Positions 5,054-10,281 are shown, numbered from the stretch's first letter. The stretch: 11,267 nt of DNA from Baffinella frigidus (GCA_026770585.1 MU646337.1:384493-395759), one strand, 5' to 3'. Numbers and translations are program-made. Notes: generated by a model not told the origin, from the sequence alone.

Positions 5054-5238
5054 GCCCACACGAGGCTGTCCATGCGAACAGAATAAAAGGGCGTTTAAAA
5101 AAATTGTGGGGAAATGATCACGTTTCCCCCGAAAAAAACGGGAGGAAACGTGATCATTTGCTGACTTTTGGCGTGTTTCCTGGGCAATAATCCAATAATT
5201 GACTTATGAATCTGTTCGCATGGATAGCCTCGTGTGGG
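5054..5238. mobile_element. Foldback element, GCCCACACGAGGCTA family, copy 2 (nested palindromes)
   Basis: Terminal inverted repeats GCCCACACGAGGCTRTCC and onward (5054-5087 against about 5208-5238). Inside lies a second palindrome at 5112-5159: AAATGATCACGTTTCC, a C-run/A-run loop, then GGAAACGTGATCATTT. Copy 1 (675-857) has the same outer repeats but only one inner arm. No ORF and no clear target-site duplication. Lies in the intron between exons e and f. Confidence 0.85.
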
Positions 5239-5305
5239 CACCCAGGACGTCAACTTGAAATGAGCCTGCACCGGGCAGGGATTTGAACCAGGTTGCAGGG
5301 TGCGC

Positions 5306-5306
<1 letters not shown>

Positions 5307-5335
<29 letters not shown>
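5307..5335 (+). repeat. (ATTT)n microsatellite
   Basis: About seven perfect ATTT units. Confidence 0.95.
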
Positions 5336-5338
<3 letters not shown>

Positions 5339-5382
5339 GGGTTAGGCACCCTGAGCCCTGAACCCTCTACCCGCGTGGGCAG

Positions 5383-5465
5383 GCGGTGGGGTACAAGCTA
5401 CGGCGGGCGGGGGTCAAGAACGTGGCAGACCTCCATCGCCTCATCGTCATGCCTGCCCCCGAAGG
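5383..5465 (+). CDS. Gene B exon f, copy 1 (complete, 83 bp)
   Basis: Acceptor CGTGGGCAG| and donor |GTAACT, the most canonical donor in the window. It reads A-V-G-Y-K-L-R-R-A-G-V-K-N-V then A-D-L-H-R-L-I-V-M-P-A-P-E with a split Gly. Phases are 0 in and 2 out, fitting exon e before and the exon at 6201 after. The second half aligns with the 335-387 plus terminal exons of gene A. The spacing A-G-x-x-x-V-x-D-L-x-x-L-I suggests a short helix-turn-helix, but I cannot name a family. A second copy at 5674-5735 differs mostly at silent sites. Confidence 0.65.
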
Positions 5466-5475
5466 GTAACTCATA

Positions 5476-5560
5476 CAACCTACAATTTCACCCCACACCC
5501 CAAACCCTACAATTTCACCCCAAACCCTAAACCCTACAATTTCACCCTACACTATAAGCC
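5476..5560 (+). repeat. CTACAATTTCACCC repeats among heptamers
   Basis: CTACAATTTCACCC occurs at about 5481, 5508 and 5534, separated by CCCCAAA/CCCTAAA units. Related ACATTTTCACC appears near 5756 and 5823. It is a higher-order repeat inside the intron after exon f. Confidence 0.7.
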
Positions 5561-5571
5561 ATCCGATACCC

Positions 5572-5672
5572 GAAACCCTATGCCCGAAACCCGAAACCTG
5601 AGACCTTGAATCCGAAACCCGGAACCCGAAAGCTGAAACCCGAAACCCGAACCCCTAAACCCGAAACTCTAA
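5572..5672 (+). repeat. CCCGAAA heptamer array
   Basis: CCCGAAA and near variants, ending AAACTCTAAG| at the start of the second copy of exon f. Confidence 0.8.
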
Positions 5673-5673
5673 G

Positions 5674-5735
5674 CGTGCGGGGATCAATAACGTGGCCGAC
5701 CTCCACCGCCTTATCGTCATGCCTGCACCCGAAGA
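5674..5735 (+). CDS. Gene B exon f, copy 2 (possible alternative exon)
   Basis: Reads R-A-G-I-N-N-V-A-D-L-H-R-L-I-V-M-P-A-P-E, with AAG| in front and GAAGA|GTGCC behind. Of seven codon differences from copy 1 over 20 codons, five are silent and two change the residue (V/I, K/N). It lacks the first seven codons of copy 1, and its acceptor CTCTAAG has a weak tract. Candidate alternative or formerly functional exon. Confidence 0.45.
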
Positions 5736-5739
5736 GTGC

Positions 5740-5930
5740 CTCACCCTTCAACCCTACATTTTCACCTTGCACCCTGAACCCCACAAATTCATCCTACACC
5801 CTAAACCCTACACCCTAAACCAACATTTTCACCCGAAATCCGAAACCTAAACTCTAAGCGGGTGCCTAAACCCTAATCCCTACACCCTAAATTTTGATGC
5901 TGCACCCTGAATACTAAAGCCGAAACCATA
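5740..5930 (+). repeat. Mixed CCCTACA / CCCTAAA array
   Basis: Irregular units with ACATTTTCACC insertions. Intron of gene B. Confidence 0.75.
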
Positions 5931-6200
5931 TACTCTTCGTATACGTTGTATAAGGTTGGTCTATCACTAAGGTGATACATGACTCTGGGTAGGTGACGCT
6001 GTAGCATCTTCTGCTCTCGTGTCGCCTTCCAGAGGCGTGGTCCCTCAACGCGCGAGCCTCGAGTGCCCAACGGTATGACAGTGCTGACGATGCTGACGCG
6101 TCATGACACGATGCGTTGCGATTTGGTGTGCGCATCACCCGTCCCACCCTTCAAACGTTTCCAGTGCTGACAATGCTGACCCGAAAACATGCCTTTTCAG
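5931..6200 (+). other. Intron end with duplicated GTGCTGAC branch-point-like motif
   Basis: Non-repetitive except for AGTGCTGACRATGCTGAC at 6080-6097 and 6163-6180. Each copy holds two CTGAC motifs. The second lies about 20-30 nt before the acceptor TTTTCAG| (6199-6200), a suitable position for a branch point. No gene seen. Confidence 0.4.
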
Positions 6201-6303
6201 GTATCTCCTCCCCGAAAATGCGCTCTTCAACGGACGCACATCCCTCCTCAACTTCCGGATCGACAAAAACGGGGGGTCCCTCTTCCGCGCGCAGACTCTC
6301 CAG
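6201..6303 (+). CDS. Gene B exon c', diverged second module copy (103 bp)
   Basis: Acceptor GCCTTTTCAG| has a classical short pyrimidine tract. Donor CTCCAG|GTCCTG. It reads Y-L-L-P-E-N-A-L then F-N-G-R-T-S-L-L-N-F-R-I-D-K-N-G-G-S and L-F-R-A-Q-T-L-Q. The middle matches exon c at F-x-G-R-x-S-L-L-N-[YF]-R-I-D-x-N-G, with R/N, A/T, Y/F and V/K changes, so it is an old paralogue and not a recent duplicate. Phases are 2 in and 0 out. It probably starts a second repeat of the c-d-e-f module. Confidence 0.7.
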
Positions 6304-6616
6304 GTCCTGCCCTACACCCTACACCCTATACCCTACACCCTACACCCTACACCCTACACCCTACACCCTACACCCTACACCCTACACCCTACACCCAACA
6401 CCCTACACCCTACACCCTACACCCTACACCCTACACCCTACACCCTACACCCGACACCCTGCACCATACACCCTGCACCATACACCCTACACCCTACACC
6501 CTACACCCTGCATCCTGCACCCCAAACCCCATACACCCCAAACCCCAAACCCCAACCCCCAAACCCCACACCCCAAACCCCAAACCCCAAACCCTAAACC
6601 CTACACCCTACACCAG
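6304..6616 (+). repeat. Predicted 313-nt intron made almost wholly of CCCTACA then CCCCAAA heptamers
   Basis: From GTCCTG to CTACACCAG. About 28 CCCTACA units (6310-6515, some CCCTATA, CCCGACA and CCCTGCA) are followed by CCCCAAA units and a final CCCTACA pair. The change of unit at about 6515 is abrupt. All reading frames across it are open because the period is 7 and no unit frame makes a stop, which produces long artefactual ORFs. Confidence 0.8.
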
Positions 6617-6685
6617 GTGATGCATCAGCATGCGTCACTTGAGCTGCAACAGCGCGAAATCGCTGCCTCCCATCACCAACGCCAG
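6617..6685 (+). CDS. Gene B exon i (69 bp, predicted coiled coil)
   Basis: Acceptor CTACACCAG| and donor AACGCCAG|GTGACC. It encodes 23 residues, V-M-H-Q-H-A-S-L-E-L-Q-Q-R-E-I-A-A-S-H-H-Q-R-Q, phase 0 at both ends. It therefore joins in frame to the exon before (6201-6303) and the exon after (7501-7576). Rich in Gln/Glu/His/Arg, consistent with a helical linker. No second full copy; its donor context is repeated at 6752-6776. Confidence 0.5.
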
Positions 6686-6697
6686 GTGACCCAGCGT

Positions 6698-6743
6698 GGA
6701 AATGGCTCCAATAACGCACCTCCGCGTTCTTGGAGCCGTTTCC
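6698..6743. repeat. Short foldback GGAAATGGCTCCA...TGGAGCCGTTTCC
   Basis: 13-bp arms with one mismatch around a 20-base loop. The right arm with its flank (CCGCGTTCTTGGAGCCGTTT) recurs at about 6896-6935 twice. Related GCGTTGGAGCCATT sequences occur at 7933 and 8353. A small dispersed repeat family. Confidence 0.7.
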
Positions 6744-6751
6744 TTTCAAAA

Positions 6752-6776
6752 TTTGACGCCAGGTGACTTAGCGTGG
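6752..6776 (+). repeat. Repeat of the exon i donor region
   Basis: GACGCCAGGTGACTTAGCGTGG matches the sequence around the exon i donor (ACGCCAGGTGACCCAGCGTGG at 6679-6699). A splice donor plus flank has been copied 73 bp downstream. Confidence 0.6.
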
Positions 6777-6895
6777 TTTTCACATCAGGCAGAGCGGTGT
6801 AGAAGACGTTGGGACTGTGTTGGGCCCTAGCCCCCATAGGAGCAAACCGGGAGGCCTCCCAGCCCACACAGGGAGCTTACTGGGGGTATTCCATC

Positions 6896-6992
6896 CGCGT
6901 TCTTGGAGCCATTTCCGCGTTCTTGGAGCCGTTTCCTTTCAAAATTGGACTTTTGAATACAGTTTTCCCTTGAAAAATCGACTTTTGAATAC
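6896..6992 (+). repeat. Direct repeats GCGTTCTTGGAGCC and GACTTTTGAATAC
   Basis: GCGTTCTTGGAGCCRTTTCC occurs twice in tandem. TCAAAATTGGACTTTTGAATAC and AAAAATCGACTTTTGAATAC repeat at a 32-bp spacing. No coding support. Confidence 0.6.
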
Positions 6993-7066
6993 CCCCCCCT
7001 CCAGCCCTGCGTGGGTGAACGCTAGGTGCCGCGTTATTCGAGTTTCCTTGTTTCCTAGGCGCCGTG

Positions 7067-7236
7067 CCACACGAGGCTATTCCATTCCTCAATTTAACCC
7101 CCATATTTTAAAATGTATAGTAATTTTGATATGTTTGGTAACGTGACTGCCCGCTTTGTGGGCGGCCACGTGACCAACTCCCCACAAAATGCCTGCACTC
7201 GACTTTTATTGTGATGGGATAGCTTCGTGTGGTAGG
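7067..7236. mobile_element. Foldback element, CCACACGAGGCTA family, copy 3
   Basis: Left tip CCACACGAGGCTATTCCAT at about 7070-7088, right tip ATGGGATAGCTTCGTGTGG at about 7214-7232. Inside is a second hairpin (7137-7180) with GTAACGTGACTGCCCGC, a short loop, and GGGCGGCCACGTGACC. Same nested plan as copy 2 at 5054-5238. Non-coding. Confidence 0.75.
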
Positions 7237-7374
7237 TCCTACCGTAGTACAATGCCGCACGAATATCGCCCAGGAATCGAGACGAGTTTGCCGATGGGCG
7301 CAGGTTTCACATCGGTTGGCCACGCAAAGAGTGAAACAGTAGCAAACGTTGACGATTTAGTACCCTTTCTGACC

Positions 7375-7436
7375 TTTCCCGCGCTTTCTGCCTGCCGGTG
7401 CGGTTTCCCGCGCTTTTTGGCCTAACGTTCCCGCGC
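7375..7436 (+). promoter_or_regulatory. Three TTCCCGCGC motifs (E2F-like sites)
   Basis: TTTCCCGCGC at 7375-7384 and 7404-7413, and GTTCCCGCGC at 7427-7436. The first two match the E2F/DP consensus TTTSSCGC. They lie 65-125 bp before the exon at 7501. Either a promoter-type cluster, implying a transcription start here, or a short local repeat inside an intron. No TATA box seen. Confidence 0.3.
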
Positions 7437-7477
7437 TTTTCAAACGGACGGTTACTTTGCGTTTGGTCGTGGAAACT

Positions 7478-7500
7478 CTAAACCCTCAACCCTCAACCAG
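7478..7500 (+). repeat. CCCTCAA units forming an acceptor
   Basis: Three telomere-like units ending CCTCAACCAG| directly at exon g. Confidence 0.75.
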
Positions 7501-7576
7501 GAGGATGCGGCGCGGAAGGCGGCTCCAAAGAAAGTCAGCAAGGAGGAGCGGAAGGCCCAGCGCGAGAAAGAGGCTG
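7501..7576 (+). CDS. Gene B exon g, copy 1 (complete, 76 bp, charged)
   Basis: Acceptor CCTCAACCAG| and donor GAGGCTG|GTGCG. It encodes 25 residues, E-D-A-A-R-K-A-A-P-K then K-V-S-K-E-E-R-K-A-Q-R-E-K-E-A with a split Gly. Strongly basic/acidic, predicted helical or coiled coil, with K-K and R-K clusters that could act as a nuclear signal. Phase 0 in (fits exon i) and 1 out. Copies of its 3' part follow at 7749, 7985, 8142 and 8250. Family not recognised. The exon accepting phase 1 was not found. Confidence 0.6.
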
Positions 7577-7586
7577 GTGCGCTCAC

Positions 7587-7735
7587 CCTAAACCCTCAAC
7601 CCTCAACCCTCAACCCACAACCATCAACCCCAAGCGACGTTTAGGGTTGTTCCCAAGCCCTAAACCCTGAACCCTGAACCCTGAACCCTGAACCAAAACC
7701 TTCAGGGTGTGGGGTTGAGGGTGTGGGGTTGAGGG
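7587..7735 (+). repeat. CCCTCAA/CCCTGAA array that flips to G-rich orientation
   Basis: C-rich units to about 7695, then after CCAAAACCTTCAGGGTG the strand switches to GGGTGTGGGGTTGAG units up to the TTTCCTGAGCACTGAAG before exon g copy 2. A head-to-head heptamer junction. Confidence 0.8.
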
Positions 7736-7748
7736 TTTCCTGAGCACT

Positions 7749-7795
7749 GAAGGTCAGCCAGGAGGAGCGAAAAGCCCAGCGCGAGAAAGAGCCTG
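7749..7795 (+). pseudogene. Gene B exon g, copy 2
   Basis: Follows TTTCCTGAGCACTGAAG|, also found before copy 5. Encodes V-S-Q-E-E-R-K-A-Q-R-E-K-E-P with donor CCTG|GTACC. Changes from copy 1: K/Q and A/P, plus silent CGG/CGA and AAG/AAA. If AAG| is used as acceptor the phases (0 in, 1 out) equal those of copy 1, so it could be an alternative exon. Otherwise a fragment. Confidence 0.5.
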
Positions 7796-7863
7796 GTACC
7801 CTTGCAACCCTAAACCCTAAACCCTGAACCCTACGCAACCCTGAAACCCACGCCCTAAACTCT

Positions 7864-7876
7864 GAGAAAGAGGCTG
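7864..7876 (+). pseudogene. Tiny fragment of exon g
   Basis: GAGAAAGAGGCTG, then ATGTGCTT in place of GTGCGCTT. Only the last four codons and the donor region remain. Confidence 0.4.
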
Positions 7877-7920
7877 ATGTGCTTCACAAAGTCCCGCCAC
7901 CCAACTGATTTCATTCCAGA

Positions 7921-7974
7921 TTCTGGCTTGGCGTTGGAGCCATTGCGTACTGTTAGGGTTTAGAATACCAGGAT
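7921..7974 (+). repeat. GGCGTTGGAGCCATT...TTTAGAATACC segment, copy 1
   Basis: Matches 8346-8393 (GGCGTTGGAGCCATTTCGTAC, TTAGGGTTGAGAATACC). Both lie downstream of exon g remnants, so a larger unit (exon g end plus its intron) was duplicated. Confidence 0.65.
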
Positions 7975-7984
7975 GTGTACCGAG

Positions 7985-8030
7985 AAGGTCAGCAAGGAGG
8001 AGCGGAAGGCCCAGCGCGAGAAAGAGCCTG
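7985..8030 (+). pseudogene. Gene B exon g, copy 3
   Basis: AAG|GTCAGC then the same codons as copy 1 (K-V-S-K-E-E-R-K-A-Q-R-E-K-E-P), donor CCTG|GTGCG. One residue change (A/P, shared with copy 2). Lacks the E-D-A-A-R-K-A-A-P start. Confidence 0.5.
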
Positions 8031-8096
8031 GTGCGCTTTACTCTCCCATAGTAGATTCAATTGAGTCACCTAATAGGTTTAATCTCAATTGTGTTC

Positions 8097-8141
8097 AGGG
8101 TCTGGGGTTCAGGGTGTAGGGTTGAGGGTGAACGGTTGAGG
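8097..8141 (-). repeat. G-rich telomere-like array
   Basis: GGGTCTGGGGTTCAGGGTGTAGGGTTGAGGG-type units before exon g copy 4, G-rich on the + strand. Confidence 0.75.
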
Positions 8142-8177
8142 GAAGATACGTAAGGAGGAACGGAAGGCCCAGCCCTG
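8142..8177 (+). pseudogene. Gene B exon g, copy 4 (decayed)
   Basis: AAGATACGTAAGGAGGAACG then GAAGGCCCAG, breaking off at CCCTGG. V-S is replaced by I-R. No donor. Confidence 0.5.
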
Positions 8178-8187
8178 GACTGAAACC

Positions 8188-8240
8188 TTCAGGGTTGAGT
8201 GTTGAGGGTATGGGGTTGAGGGTGTAGGGTTGAGGGTTTC
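8188..8240 (-). repeat. G-rich telomere-like array
   Basis: TTCAGGGTTGAGTGTTGAGGG, then GGGGTTGAGGGTGTAGGG units, followed by TTTCCTGAGCACTGAAG as before copy 2. Confidence 0.75.
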
Positions 8241-8249
8241 CTGAGCACT

Positions 8250-8296
8250 GAAGGTCAGCAAGGAGGAACGGAAGGCCCAGCGCGAGAAAGAGGCTG
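8250..8296 (+). pseudogene. Gene B exon g, copy 5 (GC at the donor)
   Basis: AAG|GTCAGC then K-E-E-R-K-A-Q-R-E-K-E-A, with one silent change (GAG/GAA). The donor reads GGCTG|GCGCGCTTTA where copies 1 and 3 have GTGCGC, so it is either a GC donor or inactivated. Confidence 0.5.
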
Positions 8297-8419
8297 GCGC
8301 GCTTTACTCCCGTCCTAGATGCTATCTTGGTTTTTGGCTTTGGGCTATTTGGCGTTGGAGCCATTTCGTACTTTTAGGGTTGAGAATACCTGGATTCGCT
8401 GTTGCTCTCGCCCCCGCTC

Positions 8420-8420
8420 C

Positions 8421-8453
<33 letters not shown>
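8420..8453 (+). repeat. (CT)n microsatellite
   Basis: CTCTCTCTTT followed by about twelve CT units. The Ser/Leu-rich and Arg/Glu-rich frames on the two strands come from this. Confidence 0.95.
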
Positions 8454-8496
8454 GCCTCTCTCCTGCTGCCTCTCTTTCTCTCGCGCGCACTCTAAT

Positions 8497-8600
8497 GACT
8501 TTTCGCGCAGTGTCGACTTTCCGCACGGTGTTGACTTTTCGCGCAGTGGCGACTTTCCGCACAGTGGTGACATTTCGCGCGGTGTTGACTTTTGGCAGCG
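8497..8600 (+). repeat. 18-bp minisatellite GACTTTTCGCGCAGTGTC
   Basis: Five to six units, alternating GACTTTTCGCGCAGTG and GACTTTCCGCACRGTG forms, so the true period may be 36 bp. 18 is divisible by 3 and one frame reads T-F-R-A-V repeats. It has no exon edges, so I treat it as non-coding. Confidence 0.85.
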
Positions 8601-8648
8601 GCGGAAAAACAGCGGACTCGAGACTCCCTTCTGCTGGTTGGACAGGGG

Positions 8649-8890
8649 TAAGGGTCCCACCCTTCCACACGAGAACGCTAGAGGGGCCTATTTAAAACCG
8701 ACGTGCTTTTAAAAGTGCAAATCTGTGTCCTTAAGTTTAATTTCCTCAAGGCAAGTTGACTTTTGATACGTGACTCTGCTTAAATTGCACAGTCAAGAGG
8801 TTACTTTACCTTATCTTGGTACAAATATTTACAACCCCACATGTAAATAGGCCCCTCCACCATTCTCGAGTGGAGGGTCCCACCCTTGCC
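8649..8890. mobile_element. Foldback element (AAGGGTCCCACCCTT...), about 240 bp
   Basis: Left end AAGGGTCCCACCCTTCCAC to GAGGGGCCTATTTA (about 8650-8696). Right end TAAATAGGCCCCTCCACC to GGAGGGTCCCACCCTTGCC (about 8844-8890). The two are inverted with about 75-80% identity by eye. The interior is AT-richer, with TTAAGTTTAATTTCC. No ORF. Confidence 0.7.
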
Positions 8891-8968
8891 ACTTTCATCT
8901 TGGAAGAGAACTGAATCAATTCCCTATTTAGCGTTTTGATTTAATTAGGAGGCATAATTAAATTCACC

Positions 8969-9112
8969 ATGCCTCAACTAAATTCTCCTATTCAAGCTCC
9001 TATTGAAGAGAAACTGATTCAGTTATCTTCTGAAATGAACGTAACAGTCACCGATGCCTTCGAGAATCTCTCCAAAGTTGATTCTCACCGAAGAAACACG
9101 CCAAACGTCTAA
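8969..9112 (+). CDS. Small 47-codon ORF in an AT-rich island, unknown
   Basis: ATG in a CACCATGCC context, stop TAA at 9110-9112. It begins M-P-Q-L-N-S-P-I-Q-A-P-I-E-E-K-L-I and ends R-R-N-T-P-N-V. Codons are AT-richer than in other exons here (ATT, CTA, AAT, TCT), and the surrounding 8895-9110 has no heptamers. It could be the 5' end of a gene or retroelement ORF cut off by the foldback element starting at 9160, or chance. No family recognised. Confidence 0.3.
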   Translation: MPQLNSPIQAPIEEKLIQLSSEMNVTVTDAFENLSKVDSHRRNTPNV

Positions 9113-9159
9113 AATCTCCCCCGGACCGGGGGAAAAGGGCACCTGTACCTTATAAGTGG

Positions 9160-9354
9160 CCACTCGAGGCTGACCGTGGCCTTTTCTGCATTGTTGGTTT
9201 TACTTGCGTCCTGGTTTGTTCGGGACGGGAGCTGATCACGTTCCCCATGGTTTAAGCGTGGGTAACGTGACCAAATACCGTGTAAATCCTCTAAAAGAGG
9301 TTTTACGCAGCTACTTGTATGTTTTAAACAACGGCCACGCTCAGCCTCGAGTGG
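9160..9354. mobile_element. Foldback element, CCACTCGAGGCTGA family (intact)
   Basis: Ends CCACTCGAGGCTGACCGTGG and its inverted partner, with CGCTCAGCCTCGAGTGG at the right. An inner imperfect palindrome at about 9233-9272 has GATCACGTTCCCC against GGGTAACGTGACC. TTTTACTTGCGTCC and TAAAAGAGGTTTTACGCAGC match the elements at 1297-1438 and 1490-1690. Same nested outer-plus-inner plan as the CACACGAGGCTA family. No transposase. Confidence 0.8.
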
Positions 9355-9549
9355 TACCGTAGCACTCAAGAACACAATTCCACCCGTAAAACGTTTTTAG
9401 TAGTTGTGAGCTGTTTTTCGACTCGGGAATTCGGAAGTTCGGGACTTGCATTTGTACCACTAGGCTCGAATCGGTGCGTTGTAAAAAGTTTCACGCCCTT
9501 TCATTTTTGTAAGTCGTATGTGCAATGGATGGGTTTCGTTCTACGGTGC
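9355..9549 (+). other. Unannotated spacer
   Basis: Low-complexity-free sequence with a CGGGAATTCGGAAGTTCGGG near-repeat at 9424-9443. No exon, RNA gene or heptamers seen. Confidence 0.4.
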
Positions 9550-9554
9550 TGCTC

Positions 9555-9718
9555 GAACGAGGCTAGGATATCATAGGCTAGGATAGCACGAGGCCAGGAT
9601 ATCACGAGGCTAGGATAGCACGGGGCTGGGATAGCACAAGGCTAGTATAGTATATAACGAGGCTAGCATAGCACAGAACGAGGCTAGAATATAACGAGGC
9701 TAGGATAGCACACACACG
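9555..9718 (+). repeat. Tandem array of ACGAGGCTAGGATAGCAC units
   Basis: About nine units of 16-22 bp, all with CGAGGCTAGNATA followed by GCAC, TCAC or TAACG. The core ACGAGGCTAG is close to the tip of the CCACACGAGGCTA foldback elements, so the array may have grown from such a tip (inference). Confidence 0.85.
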
Positions 9719-9953
9719 ACCCTTCCCACGACACGCACACTCAATTATTAAATTAGAATGGGAGCTCACAGTTAAAATCCGATTTCGCACAGGTCAAATT
9801 AAAACTTAAAACGGGACTTCACATAATAGAACATATCACGTTTTGAAACCGGCTATATTCCATTATAGGTCGGGCGAAGCTCGGAGTGGTAATTGTTTTA
9901 ATTTAACGTATTTTAACCATTTTCTTAATTTCACAAATTAAAATCGGACTTCG
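9719..9953 (+). repeat. AT-rich region with repeated segments
   Basis: CATTATAGGTCGGGCGAAGC occurs at 9861-9880 and 9954-9973 (perfect, 93 bp apart). TTAAAATCSGAYTTCGCA occurs at about 9773 and 9939. The second copy of the 20-mer overlaps the start of the WD40 exon, so the exon edge has been duplicated upstream. No other gene seen. Confidence 0.7.
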
Positions 9954-9961
9954 CATTATAG

Positions 9962-10115
9962 GTCGGGCGAAGCCGAGGACGAGATTGAGGACGCGCCGTT
10001 CCACGAAGTCACGACGCCCGGCCTCATGTTGGTCGTGTCCAGTCGCGTGACCGCCCTGGCGTTTTCTCCGGACGGGGACGTGCTGGCTGTTGGACGTGAC
10101 TGCGGAACTATCTCG
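9962..10115 (+). CDS. WD40-repeat protein exon (copy 1, best preserved)
   Basis: The only block with a recognisable fold. After E-A-E-D-E-I-E-D-A-P it reads S-S-R-V-T-A-L-A-F-S-P-D-G then D-V-L-A-V-G-R-D-C-G-T-I-S, the inner strands of one WD40 beta-propeller blade (V-x-x-[LV]-A-F-S-P-D-G...L-A-x-G...D-G-T-I). WD40 proteins are scaffolds for complexes such as cilia, chromatin or RNA assemblies; which one cannot be said. The closing W-D would lie in the next exon. Acceptor candidate TTATAG|, donor TCTCG|GTGAG. Entry phase 2 does not fit exon g directly, so this is another gene or an exon is missing between. Two further copies follow. Confidence 0.65.
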
Positions 10116-10219
10116 GTGAGACGCACCTTCTCGTCCTTTCCATGTCCTGGCCTTTGCCTTGAACCGAAAACCCGGTACAAATTCAAAAATCTGACTTGTA
10201 TCTGAAATTCTTACTTGTG

Positions 10220-10281
10220 TCCTGGCGTTTTCTCCGGACGGGGACGTGCTAGCTGTCGGACGTGACTGCGGGACTATCTCG
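10220..10281 (+). pseudogene. WD40 exon, copy 2 (3' part)
   Basis: From L-A-F-S-P-D-G-D-V-L-A-V-G-R-D-C-G-T-I-S to TCTCG|GTAACC. All three codon differences from copy 1 over this stretch are silent (CTG/CTA, GTT/GTC, GGA/GGG). No AG acceptor sits at its left edge, which breaks at GTGTC. Probably a tandem duplicate; the donor is intact. Confidence 0.6.

Noticed and set aside
5263-5290. tRNA-like GGTTCAAATCC box on the minus strand
   Set aside because: The T-arm stem does not pair properly and no acceptor stem, D-arm or anticodon arm is present. At most a B-box-like chance match.
6103-6766. Long overlapping open frames with PYTLHPT repeats
   Set aside because: They come from 7-bp units read in three frames without stops. 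The three frames give the same repeat shifted, so it is not protein-coding evidence. Only the flanking blocks 6201-6303 and 6617-6685 are kept.
8322-8712. Arg/Glu-rich and Ser/Leu-rich ORFs on both strands
   Set aside because: Translations of the CT microsatellite and the 18-bp minisatellite.
8947-8971. Bacterial ribosome site AGGAGG before the 47-codon ORF
   Set aside because: It lies too far (about 17 nt) from the ATG, and nothing else suggests bacterial DNA.
9555-9718. CRISPR-like array
   Set aside because: Repeat units are contiguous with no unique spacers of constant length, and the genome is eukaryotic.
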